A stretch of 64,000 bases of DNA from Symbiodinium natans (lineage: Eukaryota > Sar > Dinophyceae > Suessiales > Symbiodiniaceae). Shown one piece after another: positions 32,087 through 42,775 of this stretch. The translations under genes and the position numbers were made by a program. The stretch spans positions 1 through 64,000 of the forward strand of contig CAJNDS010002077.1 in the NCBI GenBank assembly GCA_905221605.1, in the 5' to 3' direction. Each line of letters begins with the position of its first letter. The first letter of the stretch is position 1. Under the pieces are notes generated by a model. That model ran no database searches, was not told the DNA's origin, and was given only the letters and a program-made list of their open reading frames with translations.

Positions 32087-34050
32087 CGTAAAAACAGAAA
32101 CGCACAGGCGCCGGCTTCGCGATCGGCCGGCTGAAGCGAGACTCAAACGCTGCAATGTCCTCAGGGGGCGACACCCCCCACGCCAGTCGCCAGTTTCAAT
32201 CCTAAACCCTAAACCCGAAACCCTAAACCTTAAACCCCAAACCCCAAACCCTTGAGACTGTTTCAGCGCTAAGCCCTCAAGGTTCAGAGGGGCGCATCCC
32301 GATTGAATCGACCTGTGAGTTCTATTTGCGTTTTTGGGCGCTGCAGGTCTGCGTGGGCACTCTTGGCTTTCGCGCTGCACGCCAGTGGTTTAGGGTTTAG
32401 GAATCAGGGTACCGAGACAACTTGAAGGGTTTAGGCCTGTAGAATTTGATGGTTTACCTACCAGTCCAGTTGAGGGAACTGAAACTAGGCTACCACAATA
32501 GGGCAATACGGAAAATGTGATACTCTTGTTGTCATAAGTTAATTTCGGTGCTTTTCCTCTGCAATACAAGGGCCTGCAGCCCAGGCTACTTACTTTGAAT
32601 GTGACCATTCAGATGTGTGTTGGAGGATACGAGCACTGTTACAGGTTGCGGAGTGAACACTGTCGTTCCGCGCGTTGCATCCCCAGCCAAGCACCCAATA
32701 ACAACTTGCCGAAACCCATTAAGCCCTAAAGTAGGAGCCCTACAGTCTTGACCTTTTCCTCCGACATCTCCGCTGCCCTGCACCGGTGGTACCTACTCTA
32801 GTTTAAACTGCATCCTTCACCCCCGTTTTGGGCCCTGCACCCAGCCCTCGTGAGCTTCCACCGTCCGCAAGAGCGTCCAAACCTTGGAACATGAGGGGCT
32901 GGGCTCAGGTTGATTCAAAAGGACGCCAGTCAATGTGCATGTGCTGGCTGAGTGTTCCAGGTGAAGAGGTCCTATGTTTTATGAGGGTTTGTAGTACCCT
33001 CAACAAAGATAACGGTTGCCTGTTACCTATACTCAGCACCCAAGCATAAACCCCCCATAGACCCATAGACCCTGAACTGTGTGGTTGCATGGTGGTGCGT
33101 GCTTCCGAAACGTGAGCCGGGCTGGTCTTTAGGGGCTGAGGGCCCACCCCAATCTCCCCGAACTGTCAAGCCAAGGGTGAATAAGCTTGAAAGCCTTGCG
33201 AGAATGTTCCTTTTGATAGGGGACCTACAAACTCCCCACAGAAAGACCAACAAGAGAGGTTCGTGCGCGGCTTTACGGGAGGGTTTGCAACTAGCCCTTC
33301 CCGATCTCACCCTCTGTCAGCAGGTTGTACTTTTCGGGTTAAAGCTGAAGGTTTAGGGTTTCTGTAATTCCTTTGAACAAAGGGTTTGGGGTTTGCAGCC
33401 TCTTTGTCCCGCATACGTATGCGAAGGAGGGCTACCTCAACCCTGACCCCCGAACCCTAAGCTCTATAAACCTCAGTCCCCAGAGGCCCTAAGCCCTGTA
33501 CACCCCAAAAAGCCCGCAAGAAAAAAACCCTAAACGCAGCTGGCAGGCGTCGCTCAAGGAGTTCTGAAGGGGAGTTCCTGGCCGCCGACTTGGGGCTTCC
33601 GGATTTGAGGCTTAAGGTTAAGGTGCTTAGACTTTCGGATTAGGTTTGTGGTCTTTAGGGTTTGGGTTTTTGCAAAAAAAAAGATCCGATGTTAGTCCGG
33701 CTTCTAGGCTTCATAGAGCTCATTATACATTTCAGTGAGGGGTTGGGGTTTAGTGTTTGGGGTCTAGGTTGCACAGTGTGGAGGTTCCACTACGTGTGTG
33801 ATGTTTGGTGATCCGAGTACCACCCACAACAAAAAGGGCCATCTGAACGGCTTGCCTCAGGTACTTGCCAATGTTGCCACTGCCCTGCATCTTGCCTTGC
33901 CATGCCTGCTACACTGCTACGCCGAGATCTACATTGGGCTGCTCTTCCATTAGCCTCTTTCTCTAGCAGCTACAGATGGCTGGTTTTCCTACACTTTAAG
34001 GGTCCCTTTTGCGGGTAGCCATGCCAAAACAGTGCCTGATAGCCATTCAG
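32087..34050. other. Largely unique spacer, no gene recognised
   Basis: Weak telomere-like units occur at 32200-32250, 32388-32400 and 33350. Frames at 32828-33049 and 33023-33356 have no motif. The rest is unique sequence with no supported feature. Confidence 0.4.
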
Positions 34051-34403
34051 GGTACAAGCGGGTAGGTTAACTCACATCTTCGCGTGTGAAGTCACATCTC
34101 CCCAGTGACATGCGGCTGCGAGCGAAGTCACATCACCCCGCGTAAAGTCGCATCACAGAGACATAGGTTGAAGCCTTTCCCCCAATGTGCACGCGCCGCA
34201 CGCGCATGCTCTCGACACACATGCAAAATACGCACTTGTCACCGCACGCCTGGGAGGGAGCACATTTTGTCAGCGTGAATGAGATTTCTGCTTGGGGGTG
34301 CAAGTGGGTTCTGACCAATCTTGGAACTCGCGAATCCCCAGTGTGCACGCGCCCGTAATACGACTTTACACCAGAAGATACGACTTAACCTACCCGCTTG
34401 TAG
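34051..34403. mobile_element. About 350 bp non-coding element with inverted termini
   Basis: The left end GGTACAAGCGGGTAGGTTAA and right end TTAACCTACCCGCTTGTA are a near-perfect inverted repeat. Inside the left part a short motif (GAAGTCACATC followed by a C-rich or GCG stretch) recurs about four times between 34075 and 34155. A possible complement (ATACGACTT) occurs near the right end. There is no coding capacity. This is a family separate from M1-M6, with one copy in the window. Confidence 0.65.
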
Positions 34404-35051
34404 CCTGCAACTCGAAACTTACCCCATGATGGCCACACCACAGCGCAGTGTTAGAATCGTGCCCGGGATGCCCGTGAGACCCAGCTTCCGCGGGCTGTTC
34501 AAGGCAACGATTGCCTTGCGAGCAACTTACAGGATTCTGCCCTCCTTGGCAGCTCATGTAACCTGCACCCGTGTGCATGCCATGACCATTTTGGTGTGGT
34601 GTCCTTCCTAAACCCACAGCTCTGTATTCAGAATTGGAGGGCGTTAGGGTTTCGGGTGCCAGTACGAGTAGCAGCAAAGACAGGCTCTCTAGTCCAGATC
34701 GCCAAGCCCTAAACCCTAAACACCCCCCCCCCCCCCTGTCCGCGCACCCCCAAGATACTACAAAAAGGGACCCCAAGCCCCAACCCCTCCCCCCCAGTGC
34801 CCTCGCCCACCCCCAGCCGAGACAAAACAAAATAGCTTGGCGCCTTGTGCAGCTGGCCTTTGTGATTCCTGGGATTTTGGGGGATCCTAGGAACCCGGCC
34901 CTCGTTCAGACAATAGGGGGGGTGGAATATATGTGCATGTGACTATGTGTATTATATGGCTGTGTCGCGGCCCGCGCCCGCGCCCACCTGTTACACGCCT
35001 CTGTAACGCCCGGCTAGTTACAGACCTCTGTCGCGCGCACGTTCGTATCAT
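34404..35051. other. Spacer, no gene
   Basis: It includes a C run near 34724. Near 34970-35040 there is a GC-rich stretch with repeated CTGTAACG/GTTACA motifs that recur on the far side of the tandem array at 36190-36255. Confidence 0.4.
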
Positions 35052-35133
35052 GCTATATTATAATATATATTCTACTATATTATATTATATTATATGATAT
35101 TATATTCTATTATATTCTATTATATTATATTCA
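35052..35133. repeat. AT microsatellite (TATAT/TATTA)
   Basis: About 80 bp of almost pure A/T in TATATTATAT and TATTCTATTA steps. It lies beside the tandem array and may favour strand opening (inference). Confidence 0.85.
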
Positions 35134-35390
35134 TGCACTAAAAAAGGGTCTCAGGGCGCATTGGGGTAGGACGATAATGCGTCTATTTGGGGCGCACGTT
35201 GCTTACGCAGATGTCGCAATGGACTGTGTTTGGTCTGTCGCGGGTATGTAACGCACTTGTAACGGGGTATGTCGCGCGCCGGGAGGCATGAGCACAGATT
35301 CTTGGGAATTTCGGGGTTTCAGGCTTCGGGGGTGTCTTGCCGAAAGCCTGGAGCGTCCCCCTGTTGAGGACCGAGTGGGGTTGGCCGCGA

Positions 35391-36162
35391 CAAGCAAGAC
35401 CTGGAATCCTCACAGCTTCTTGAAATTTACGAACACTTACCCCCCGATAAGCAAGACTTAGAACCACCCCACATACGCAGCCTTTAAGGGTTTAAGGGGG
35501 TTTAAAATTCAGGGTTACATATATATATTTGCTTCTTGAAATTTACGAACACTTACCCCCCGATAAGCAAGACTTAGAACCACCCCACATACGCAGCCTT
35601 TGAGGGTTTAAGGGGGTTTAAAATTCAGGGTTACATATATATTTGCTTCTTGAAACTTACGAACACTTACCCCCCGATAAGCAAGACTTAGAACCACCCC
35701 ACATACGCAGCCTTTAAGGGTTTAAGGGGGTTTAAAATTCAGTGTTGCATATGTATTTGCTTCTTGAAACTTACGAACACTTACCCCCCGATAAGCAAGA
35801 CTTAGAACCACCCCACATACGCAGCCTTTAAGGGTTTAAGGGGGTTTAAAATTCAGTGTTACATATATATTTGCTTCTTGAACCTTACGAACACTTACCC
35901 CCCGATAAGCAAGACTTAGAACCACCCCACATACGCAGCCTTTAAGGGTTTAAGGGGGTTTGAAATTCAGTGTTACATATATATATTTGCTTCTTGAAAC
36001 TTACGAACACTTACCCCCCCCCGATAAGCAAGACTTAGAACCACCCCACATACGCAGCCTTTAAGGGTTTAAGGGGGTTTAAAATTCAGTGTTACATATA
36101 TATTTGCTTCTTGAAACTTACGAACACTTACCCCCCGATAAGCAAGACTTGGAACCTGCAGA
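35391..36162. repeat. Tandem array, six to seven units of about 114-116 bp
   Basis: The unit start GCTTCTTGAA occurs at 35415, 35531, 35645, 35759, 35873, 35989 and 36105, so the period is 116, 114, 114, 114, 116, 116. Each unit has ACGAACACTTACCCCCCGAT, AAGCAAGACTTAGAACC, ACATACGCAGCC, TTTAAGGGTTTAAGGGGG and ATTCAG(T/G)GTTACATATATAT. The last unit breaks off after AAGCAAGACTTGGAACC. Units differ by only a few substitutions and TA-repeat length, so the array is recent. Related sequence (ACAAGCAAGACCTGGAATCC, GTAACGGGGTATGTC) lies on both flanks. Confidence 0.95.
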
Positions 36163-36638
36163 CAACAACAAACAGGTCTGTCGCAAAACCCCGGCCGTTG
36201 ATACATACCCTCTGTAACGGGGTATGTCACGTGTGCGGGCCGCGGCCCTGTTACAAGCAATTAATATTGGCACGCGGCCATATATATATATATATACACA
36301 GACATCTCAAGGGCATTCCCTAAGTCCACCGGCCTAAAGGGGTCTTAGGCGGTGGCGACCTCGGGACCTTCTGTTACGCAGCCCTTTGCGAAGGATGCGC
36401 TTTCATACCTCCCCCCTTGCGGGTTTGATTCGGGTTTAGGATTCAGGGTGGGAGTAGGGTTTAGGATGTAGGGGGTTAGGGTTTAGTGCTTCGGCTTTAA
36501 GACACATTCCAGTTAAGGGTCGGTGGCTTGATGGCACGACGAGTTCAAAGTCCCAGGAGCAAATCAGCTTGAGTCTAAGCCCCGTCAAGGCACCGGTCCG
36601 AGACCCTGTCAGGGTTTAGGGTTAGTTTTGGCCCTAAA
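36163..36638. other. Flank of the tandem array, no gene
   Basis: It contains GTAACGGGGTATGTCACG, matching the left flank at 35259, and a TA microsatellite at 36270-36296. Degenerate TTTAGGG units follow from 36435. Confidence 0.5.
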
Positions 36639-36739
36639 GGGTTAGGGTTTAGGGTTTAGGGTTTAGGGTTTAGGGTTTAGGGTTTAGGGTTTAGGGTTTA
36701 GGGTTTAGGGTTTAGGGTTTAGGGTTTAGGGTTTAGGGC
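36639..36739 (+). repeat. Long (TTTAGGG)n array
   Basis: About fourteen near-perfect consecutive units, among the longest in the window, bordered on both sides by GTTAGTTTTGGCCC / CTAGTTTTTGGCCC. The flanking similarity suggests that the array expanded inside a small duplication. Confidence 0.95.
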
Positions 36740-37049
36740 TAGTTTTTGGCCCGAAACCCGAAGAGCCCAGGCAAACTGCATGGCCCTTCTGCCAGCGACA
36801 AGCACACACACAGAGACAAACGCCAACACAAGCTGCAGGCATGAGCCTGTAATGTAAAAACGTCCCAAACGATCTAGGAATCACCTGATTTGCGTGACAA
36901 GTTTGCACTTGCCGGAGAGTGCTTCTAAACTTCTGGTGCAGGGGAACCCAAAACATAACTAAGATGCTTAGAACTTGGCGATGTCGGCTTGTACATGCCC
37001 ATTCCATACAACATGGTTTCGACACCTAAACTGTGGACCATAGTGGCCA

Positions 37050-37063
37050 TAGATGGGTACTTA
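37050..37063. repeat. Left target-site duplication of the non-LTR element
   Basis: TAGATGGGTACTTA here is repeated exactly at 39848-39861 on the other side of the element. Confidence 0.85.
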
Positions 37064-39847
37064 GGGGTTCAAGCGGGGGGCTGCTCCCGGCCCAAGCGGC
37101 TTGCGGCCAGACCTCTTGCGGCAGTTAGCAGGTGAGGGGGATGCCAACACGCCCTTCATTCACGTCCTCACTGGCTTTGCCAACCTCCTTGCAGATGGCC
37201 AGGCCCCAGCCCACATGCAGGCATATGTCGGTGGTGCGCGAGGTACTGCGCTCCGCAAGGTCTCCAAGACTGGTGGGGCTGATGTGAGGCCTGTTTGTTC
37301 GGGTGAGGCTTTCCGGCGCCTTGTTGGCAAGGCTCTCCTGGCCACCGAGATCCAGACACTTCGCGATCACCTGCTGCCGTTTCAGTTCGCTGTTGGTGTA
37401 AAGGCCGGTGCGGAAATCCTTCCCCACCTCGCCAGACAATGGAGGGCGCGCTACCACTCTGACTCCTCGCGGGTGCTCCTCACTTTTGATGAGGGGAACG
37501 CGCACAATGAAGTGGATAGGCATGCCTTCCTGACTCGTATGCGGGAGGTTTGCCCAGGCCTCTCTCGCTGGCTTGAGTTTATTTATCCCACAGCCACGGC
37601 AACCAAGGTGTTCTACCGCGACCGTGTCATACCATCCGAGGCTGGAGGCCAACAGGGCTGTCCCCTTATGGCAGCCTGCCATGCGGTTGTCCAACGCATG
37701 CTTCATGAAAGCCTGGGACTCATCGCTCCACCGGGTGGCTCGGCCATTAATGTGCCTGTCCTCAACCCGCCGGCTGCCCTCGACCTTGCCCCCAACTTCG
37801 CTGATGACGGCATGTTGGCTGGCCCTGCACCAGAGGTGCTGCGTGCCCTGCGCCACCTCAAGCGTGTGATGCCTTCACTTGGGTTGCGATTCTCTTCCCT
37901 TCTCGTTGGGCCGGCCGCTGGCGAGCATGCGCACACCGTTGACTGGGCTCCATTTGTTGCTGCAGGGTGTGCAGTCACGGAGGCTGGGAACTTCGAGATC
38001 CTCAAATCGCCTGTCGGTGAACTCGACTTCGCTCGCGACTTCTGCCTGCAGACAGCCCTCAAGCAAGCCAAGGTCGTCGACGCCATCAGCCACCTTCCTG
38101 ACCCCCACTGCGCCTACTACCTCCTGCGGTACTCCGGCAATGCATCCCGGATGACTTACCTCACCCGCACCACTCCGAAGCAGTGCTGCTCATCGGCCTT
38201 AACACACTTCGACTACACTGTCCAGGAAGCCTTTGGACGTCTTGCAGGCCTGGAATTGACCCAACAGATGTGGCTTCAGGCCACACTCGCCACGCGGGAC
38301 GGTGGGTTCGGCCTCCGCCCCTGCGCGGACGTTGCTGATGCGGCGTACCTTGCTTCACGGGCCGTGTCCCAGCCCCTCGGCGAGGCCGTCTGGGGTGATT
38401 TCTGCTGGGAGGCTGACCATCCAGGAAACTTTCTCGAGGCTGCCACGGCGCACTGCAACTCCATGCTCATTGCAGCTGGCATGCCCGACCGGGTCATTGC
38501 CGCCTCGAGGGATGCCGCGGCCCTCAGCCAACGTAGGGTCACGGCTTGCATGGACGCCTGCCGCCTGTGGCGTTGGCAACAAGGAGCGTCAGCTGATGAT
38601 GTTTCCCGCCTGAACACCCTTCGGGCTCCACACGCAGGGCAGATTCTGCACGTGGTTCCTTCCCCCACGCTTGACACTCACCTCACGAGGCAGGAGTTCA
38701 CCTACATGGCTGCACTTCGCCTTGGCGTCGACGTGATGGACGGGAACCATCCCTGCAGTTTCTGTGCTCTTCCTGTGGACTCCAAGGGTCGGCACGCCCT
38801 CTCCTGCATGGCTGGAGGCGATGCCACTGCGGTACACCATACAGTCCGGGATGTCCTCCATGATTACTGTGACTTGGGTGGCTTACGCCCCACGTTGGAG
38901 GCTCCCAATCTCCTGGGCGAGCTTCCAGTCCCTGAAGGCGGCCGCCGCCCAGCGGACGTCTTCTTGTGCAGACCCGGCCTCCTGCTCCAGCGCTTGCCGG
39001 ATGGCACCAGGCCACATTGCCCGCAGTCCCTCGCCCTCGATGTTGCGGTCATCAATGCCCTCGGCGAGAAGCATTGGCGGGCTACCGCGTCCGGGGCTGG
39101 AGCAGCGGCTGCTGCTTACGCCAACCTCAAGCGTTCCCACCTCGACACCGCCAGGAAGTGTGATCAGGCAGGAATTCGCTTCCAACCTGTTGTGCTGGAG
39201 GCACAGGGGGGCTATGACAAGGAAGCGGCTGCCATCATCCATGGCATCGCGCTCGAGGCTGGCCTGGCTCTCCGGCGTGATCCGGCTGTGGTCAAGCAAG
39301 AGCTTTTGAGCAAGCTGGCAGTTGTGCTCTGCCGTGCAGCTGCGCACTCCATTGACAGACGCCGCCGGGCTTACCAGCGGCTGGAGGCGCGGCCCGCTGC
39401 GCAGCAAGCGCATCTCGACAGACACTGTCATGACCCGCCGGCAGACGTCGCTGGCCTGTGAGCATGCACTACCCCGTCGCGTCTTCTCGCTGTGTTTCCT
39501 CATGCCAGGTTGCACTGGAGCGGCCCAGACACCCCAGGAACCCCTATCCCTGCAGAGCATGTCGGCATTTCCAGCCGATGTAGTCTTTCTGCCGCTGCAG
39601 CTTCGTATGGTGTGGTCCACGAGACATCTTGAACCTGCATACGTCGTCTCTTCTGCCAGTCTGGGATACGGAAGACAAGGTCCAGCACCTGATCGAATCT
39701 GGCCCCGAGCATCCTGTTCTAGTGTCTGCACCCTTTGTCTGTAGGCTTCCCGCGCCGCCCTCAGCAGCAGGGGCTCGGTGGGGTTTATGCCTCCCTCACA
39801 AGTAGGGAGCCGTTTAGACGCTCGATGTACGCGTGCATTTTGGTCTC
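37064..39847 (+). mobile_element. 5'-truncated non-LTR retrotransposon (RLE type)
   Basis: The 2.78 kb element has an RT open frame that begins abruptly at the left junction, a 3' untranslated part of about 390 bp, and exact 14 bp duplications on both sides. A truncated 5' end plus a target duplication is the usual product of target-primed reverse transcription (family knowledge). The element interrupts an M1-like sequence whose remainder lies at 39862-39952. There is no poly-A tail; it ends GTGCATTTTGGTCTC. Confidence 0.85.
37065..39461 (+). CDS. Reverse transcriptase with C-terminal zinc motif and restriction-like endonuclease
   Basis: The frame is open from a stop at 37062-37064 and reads GAAPGPSGLRPDLLRQL, so the natural start is lost. 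Counting from 37101: RT motifs DVRPVCSGEAFRRLVGKAL (61-79), FDEGNAHNEVDR (129-140, catalytic D), GGQQGCPLMA (182-191) and NFADDGM (FADD at 233-236, in place of YADD). Near residue 552 a CxxC...H...C motif (CSFCALPVDSKGRHALSC) precedes the endonuclease. That domain shows PADVFL near 617, LALDVAVINAL near 643 and AYANLKRSHLDTARKC near 671, a PD-(D/E)XK-like layout. The order RT, CCHC, RLE is that of R2/CRE-group elements. The frame is clean to TGA at 39461, so the copy is young though truncated. Cellular role: copies its own RNA at a nicked target. Confidence 0.88.
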   Translation, partial: GFKRGAAPGPSGLRPDLLRQLAGEGDANTPFIHVLTGFANLLADGQAPAHMQAYVGGARGTALRKVSKTGGADVRPVCSGEAFRRLVGKALLATEIQTLRDHLLPFQFAVGVKAGAEILPHLARQWRARYHSDSSRVLLTFDEGNAHNEVDRHAFLTRMREVCPGLSRWLEFIYPTATATKVFYRDRVIPSEAGGQQGCPLMAACHAVVQRMLHESLGLIAPPGGSAINVPVLNPPAALDLAPNFADDGMLAGPAPEVLRALRHLKRVMPSLGLRFSSLLVGPAAGEHAHTVDWAPFVAAGCAVTEAGNFEILKSPVGELDFARDFCLQTALKQAKVVDAISHLPDPHCAYYLLRYSGNASRMTYLTRTTPKQCCSSALTHFDYTVQEAFGRLAGLELTQQMWLQATLATRDGGFGLRPCADVADAAYLASRAVSQPLGEAVWGDFCWEADHPGNFLEAATAHCNSMLIAAGMPDRVIAASRDAAALSQRRVTACMDACRLWRWQQGASADDVSRLNTLRAPHAGQILHVVPSPTLDTHLTRQEFTYMAALRLGVDVMDGNHPCSFCALPVDSKGRHALSCMAGGDATAVHHTVRDVLHDYCDLGGLRPTLEAPNLLGELPVPEGGRRPADVFLCRPGLLLQRLPDGTRPHCPQSLALDVAVINALGEKHWRATASGAGAAAAAYANLKRSHLDTARKCDQAGIRFQPVVLEAQGGYDKEAAAIIHGIALEAGLALRRDPAVVKQELLSKLAVVLCRAAAHSIDRRRRAYQRLEARPAAQQAHLDRHCHDPPADVAGL

Positions 39848-39952
39848 TAGATGGGTACTTATCAGTCGGGTGATGAGTAAGGCAGCTATGGTTATAACCT
39901 GCTTTAGGGCACTTCTAACTCCACTTCTAAGTACCCATGAACCTGCAAGTAA
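39848..39952. mobile_element. Right target duplication and remainder of an M1-like element
   Basis: TAGATGGGTACTTA (39848-39861) is followed by M1 interior (GAGTAAGGCAGCTATGG, CTCCACTTCTAAGTACCC) and the terminus CATGAACCTGCAAGTAAG. The left end of this M1 copy lies before 37064. Confidence 0.75.
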
Positions 39953-41702
39953 GCCAACCAGGAACCCTCAACCCTAAACCCTCAACCCTAAACCCGCCGT
40001 AGGTTAAGAAAAGAGAGCCGAGGCTCTTCGCCTGATGCACCTCGTCGATGACCACACAGCCCCACCTGCCAAATGCCATGCCCTAAGCCCGCAACCCTAA
40101 ACCCTGAGCGCTCAGGATGCAAGGTTCCCTGCAATCAATAACTCATCTGTGGCTTCCGAATTGTGGAACATTTTTTATCTGCGGCTTGCAAATAAATGAG
40201 AATGCTGTTGCAGAATTTCAGCTGGAATTTGTGATATGCACTCACAACAGACCCTCTCAGATATAAAACGCTCACACAGCATACACAGACTGAATAAGCA
40301 CACCGTGTCTTTCGATAGATAACGAAAGATAAGCCATGCAAGAGAATGCAAACTTGCCAGCTGATCTATCAAACAGGGTTTAGGATTTAGGGTTTAGGGT
40401 TTAGGGTTTCGGGTTTAGGGCTTCGGGTTTAGGGTTTAGGGTAGTTGTCAAGAACATGTCCCACCCGGTCTGTCCAAATCTTTTGGGCTACATTGCAGCT
40501 GGCTTGAGGATACCCAATGAACCCAACCCAATTCCTACTTGGAGGTCCACAGCTAAACCCGAAACTCTAAACCCTAAACCCTAAACCCTAAAACCCTAAA
40601 CCCGAAACCCTCAGAGGGCGTTTGGACCCGGAGCCTCCGCATTCTTCGGGAGTTGTGCTTGGTGGGTCAAAGGGCCTGTTTCGGGTATGGAGCTCCAAGG
40701 CCCTTGCTGCAATGTTATGGGGTTTGGGGTTTGGGGTTTGGGGTTTGGGGTTTAGGGTTTAGGGTTTAGGGTTTGGGGTTTGGGGTTTGGGGTTTGGGGT
40801 TTAGGGTTTGGAGCTTAGGGTTTAGGACTGGGTTTAGGGTTGAGGGCTTGGGGGTTGGGGTTTGGGGGTTGGGGTTTAGGGGACGGCAGCGTGACAGTCT
40901 TTTCACGCGAGGCATTGCCCACATGCTGGAAAGCTGAGTCTTTAGATACGCACTCAATTCCTAGGGTGAGCATAAGGTCACCCGGACGGCCCTAGAGGAC
41001 CACCAGGGTCCCTGCGCCTTCAAAGCAGAGTGCGACTTTCGAGGCAAAATGCCTCAAATCAAGAGATTTGCTTACCGTTTGCTCCCTTCCTCCTAATACT
41101 AACCCTCCCCTTGCCCCGAACATTGGACATCCCCCACTATCGTTATATTAGAGTATACGGGGGGTATTGAAACAGGGTAAAGGGGGGGGGGGGCTTTAAT
41201 ACTGGTGGGAAGGGATTGCCGCCTCTCCGACCAACATCAGGGGGCGGGCTGCAACGTGAGACAATGGCGACAGATGTCGACAACTGGCTCTTAAACTCGC
41301 AGGTTCATCGCAAGCAAAAGGGACAGCAACGTACTTTCAGCCCCCCAAAGATGCAAACCATGCTTGGCCAGGTTGCCCCCCTGACTCCAAGGCATGACAT
41401 GTCATGACTAGCCCACTAGCAGGGCGACTGGTACCCTTCTGCACATCACTGGCTTGCAAGACCCCACCGAACATCCACGGGCTCTTCCTGAGGGTTCGAT
41501 GCTTAGACACTAGCAAAAATGTGGCGTTGCCGCCGGAACGGGTTTGGAGGTGTTCATAAAGCGCTCGCCTTCCGGCGTCAGGGATATCTGGCGCATGTCC
41601 CAAAGGCAGGCACGAGGCTTGCTTGCTTTCAGCTTACGCGCCTACAAACTGAAGGAGCATACACCCTTGAACTACAGCTCTGGATTTTGTACTTGTACAT
41701 AG
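39953..41702. repeat. Patchwork with TTTGGGG-variant repeats, no gene
   Basis: A TTTAGGG run lies at 40377-40442, CCCTAAA at 40556-40610, and a mixed (TTTGGGG/TTTAGGG) block at 40718-40882 in which GGGGTTT dominates. A single M1 terminus (CTACTTGGAGGTCC) lies at 40537. A G run lies at about 41181. Elsewhere unique sequence without coding signal. Confidence 0.6.
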
Positions 41703-41804
41703 GATGGGATGCTCCCCCTTATACTAACAGTCCTAAATAGGGACTATAACAAGGGGTCCTACAATCCCTATTAAGGACTGTTCGCATAAGGGGAAACATC
41801 CCAA
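41703..41804. mobile_element. M3-family MITE-like element, complete
   Basis: Ends GATGGGATGCTCCCCCTTAT and ATAAGGGGAAACATCCCAAT. Inside, ACTAACAGTCCTAAATAGGG pairs with CCCTATTAAGGACTGTTCG, so nearly the whole element is a hairpin. Confidence 0.85.
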
Positions 41805-42253
41805 TGCATAGGTCTCACAGTCGACCTCCACTTCATGGGCTCAAGATAACCTTGCCGTAGGGTTTAGGGTTTAGGGTTTAGGGTGTAGGGTTTAGGGTTT
41901 AGGGTTTAAGGTTTAGGGTTTCGGGTTTCCAGCTCCCAACATTGTTTTTCAGGTTGTCCGACCTTTCGCTTTTGCTTCTCTGCTTTGCTTTCTCAAAACA
42001 GTGGCTGTAGTCTCAGCAGCAAAGCCCCATGCATGAAGTACAAGCATCCTATACCCTAAACCCTAAACCCTAAATCCTAAACCCTAAACCCTAAACATCT
42101 GCCTCGTGAGGCCTCTGGGGCAGTTGCCCTATGTGGCGACGGCTTGTCGCTACATCAGAGCGACGACGCCGTGCAGAACTGCGCAATGTCCCAGCGGTAG
42201 TCCGGCAAAACTCCCTGGATGCAGAAGATGTAGAGCAAGACCTGGGTGGCCCC
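41805..42253. repeat. Telomere-like pieces, no gene
   Basis: GGGTTTA units at 41858-41925 and CCCTAAA units at 42053-42095, with unique sequence between and after. Confidence 0.6.
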
Positions 42254-42367
42254 CTACACCCAGGAGTAACCTAGGAATAAAAAGGGTGCCCCTTTTGGCT
42301 TTAAGGGGATGTTAAAGGGAACCTCAACCCCAGAAAAAGGAAATAAGGGCTTAAGTCTGGGTTCTAG
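42254..42367. mobile_element. M5-family MITE-like element
   Basis: Starts CTACACCCAGGAGTAACCTA and ends TTAAGTCTGGGTTCTAG; shares GGAATAAAAAGGG, GGGAACC and GGAAATAAGGGC with the copy at 62015. Termini are inverted (CTAG-ACCCAG type). Confidence 0.7.
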
Positions 42368-42775
42368 CCCCTTCAGCGTTAAGGCTCCAGCGGATTGGTG
42401 GCTGCTGGTCTGCAACTGAAGTTGCCCCGTGTCTAAAGCCGAAGCGCTAAGGCCTGAAAGCACCCTGCAACATGTCCCATCTGGCCAGATATCACACATG
42501 GATCGACTCGTCCTTGACCCGGCAAAGGGGGCTCATGCTCACAGAGTAAGTACGTAGAAAGGACCGACACATCATGTATCCTCGCAATCGTCAATTCCAC
42601 CAAGACCAGCAACCTCTTTGTCTCACCAATCGCCAGCGCGCAAACCCCACTTCCCTCAACCGGTGAGCAGCCTAACCCTACCAACCTTGCTTTCACCATT
42701 GCGAAGTCCAGAAGCTTCGTTACCCTGAGCCCAGCCCTGATCCCTGAACGCCTAACCCTAAAACCCTAAATTTCT
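42368..42775. other. Unique spacer, no gene
   Basis: No repeat, motif or convincing frame was seen in this stretch. Confidence 0.4.

Noticed and set aside
35391-36162. Possible CRISPR array
   Set aside because: Units are contiguous 114-116 bp repeats without unique spacers; this is a tandem duplication in a eukaryotic-looking window.
36639-36739. Chromosome end
   Set aside because: The array is only about 100 bp, has unique sequence on both sides and is one of many internal tracts.
37125-37856. 243-residue minus-strand frame opposite the non-LTR RT
   Set aside because: Shadow of a strongly supported plus-strand coding region; no domain on the antisense strand.
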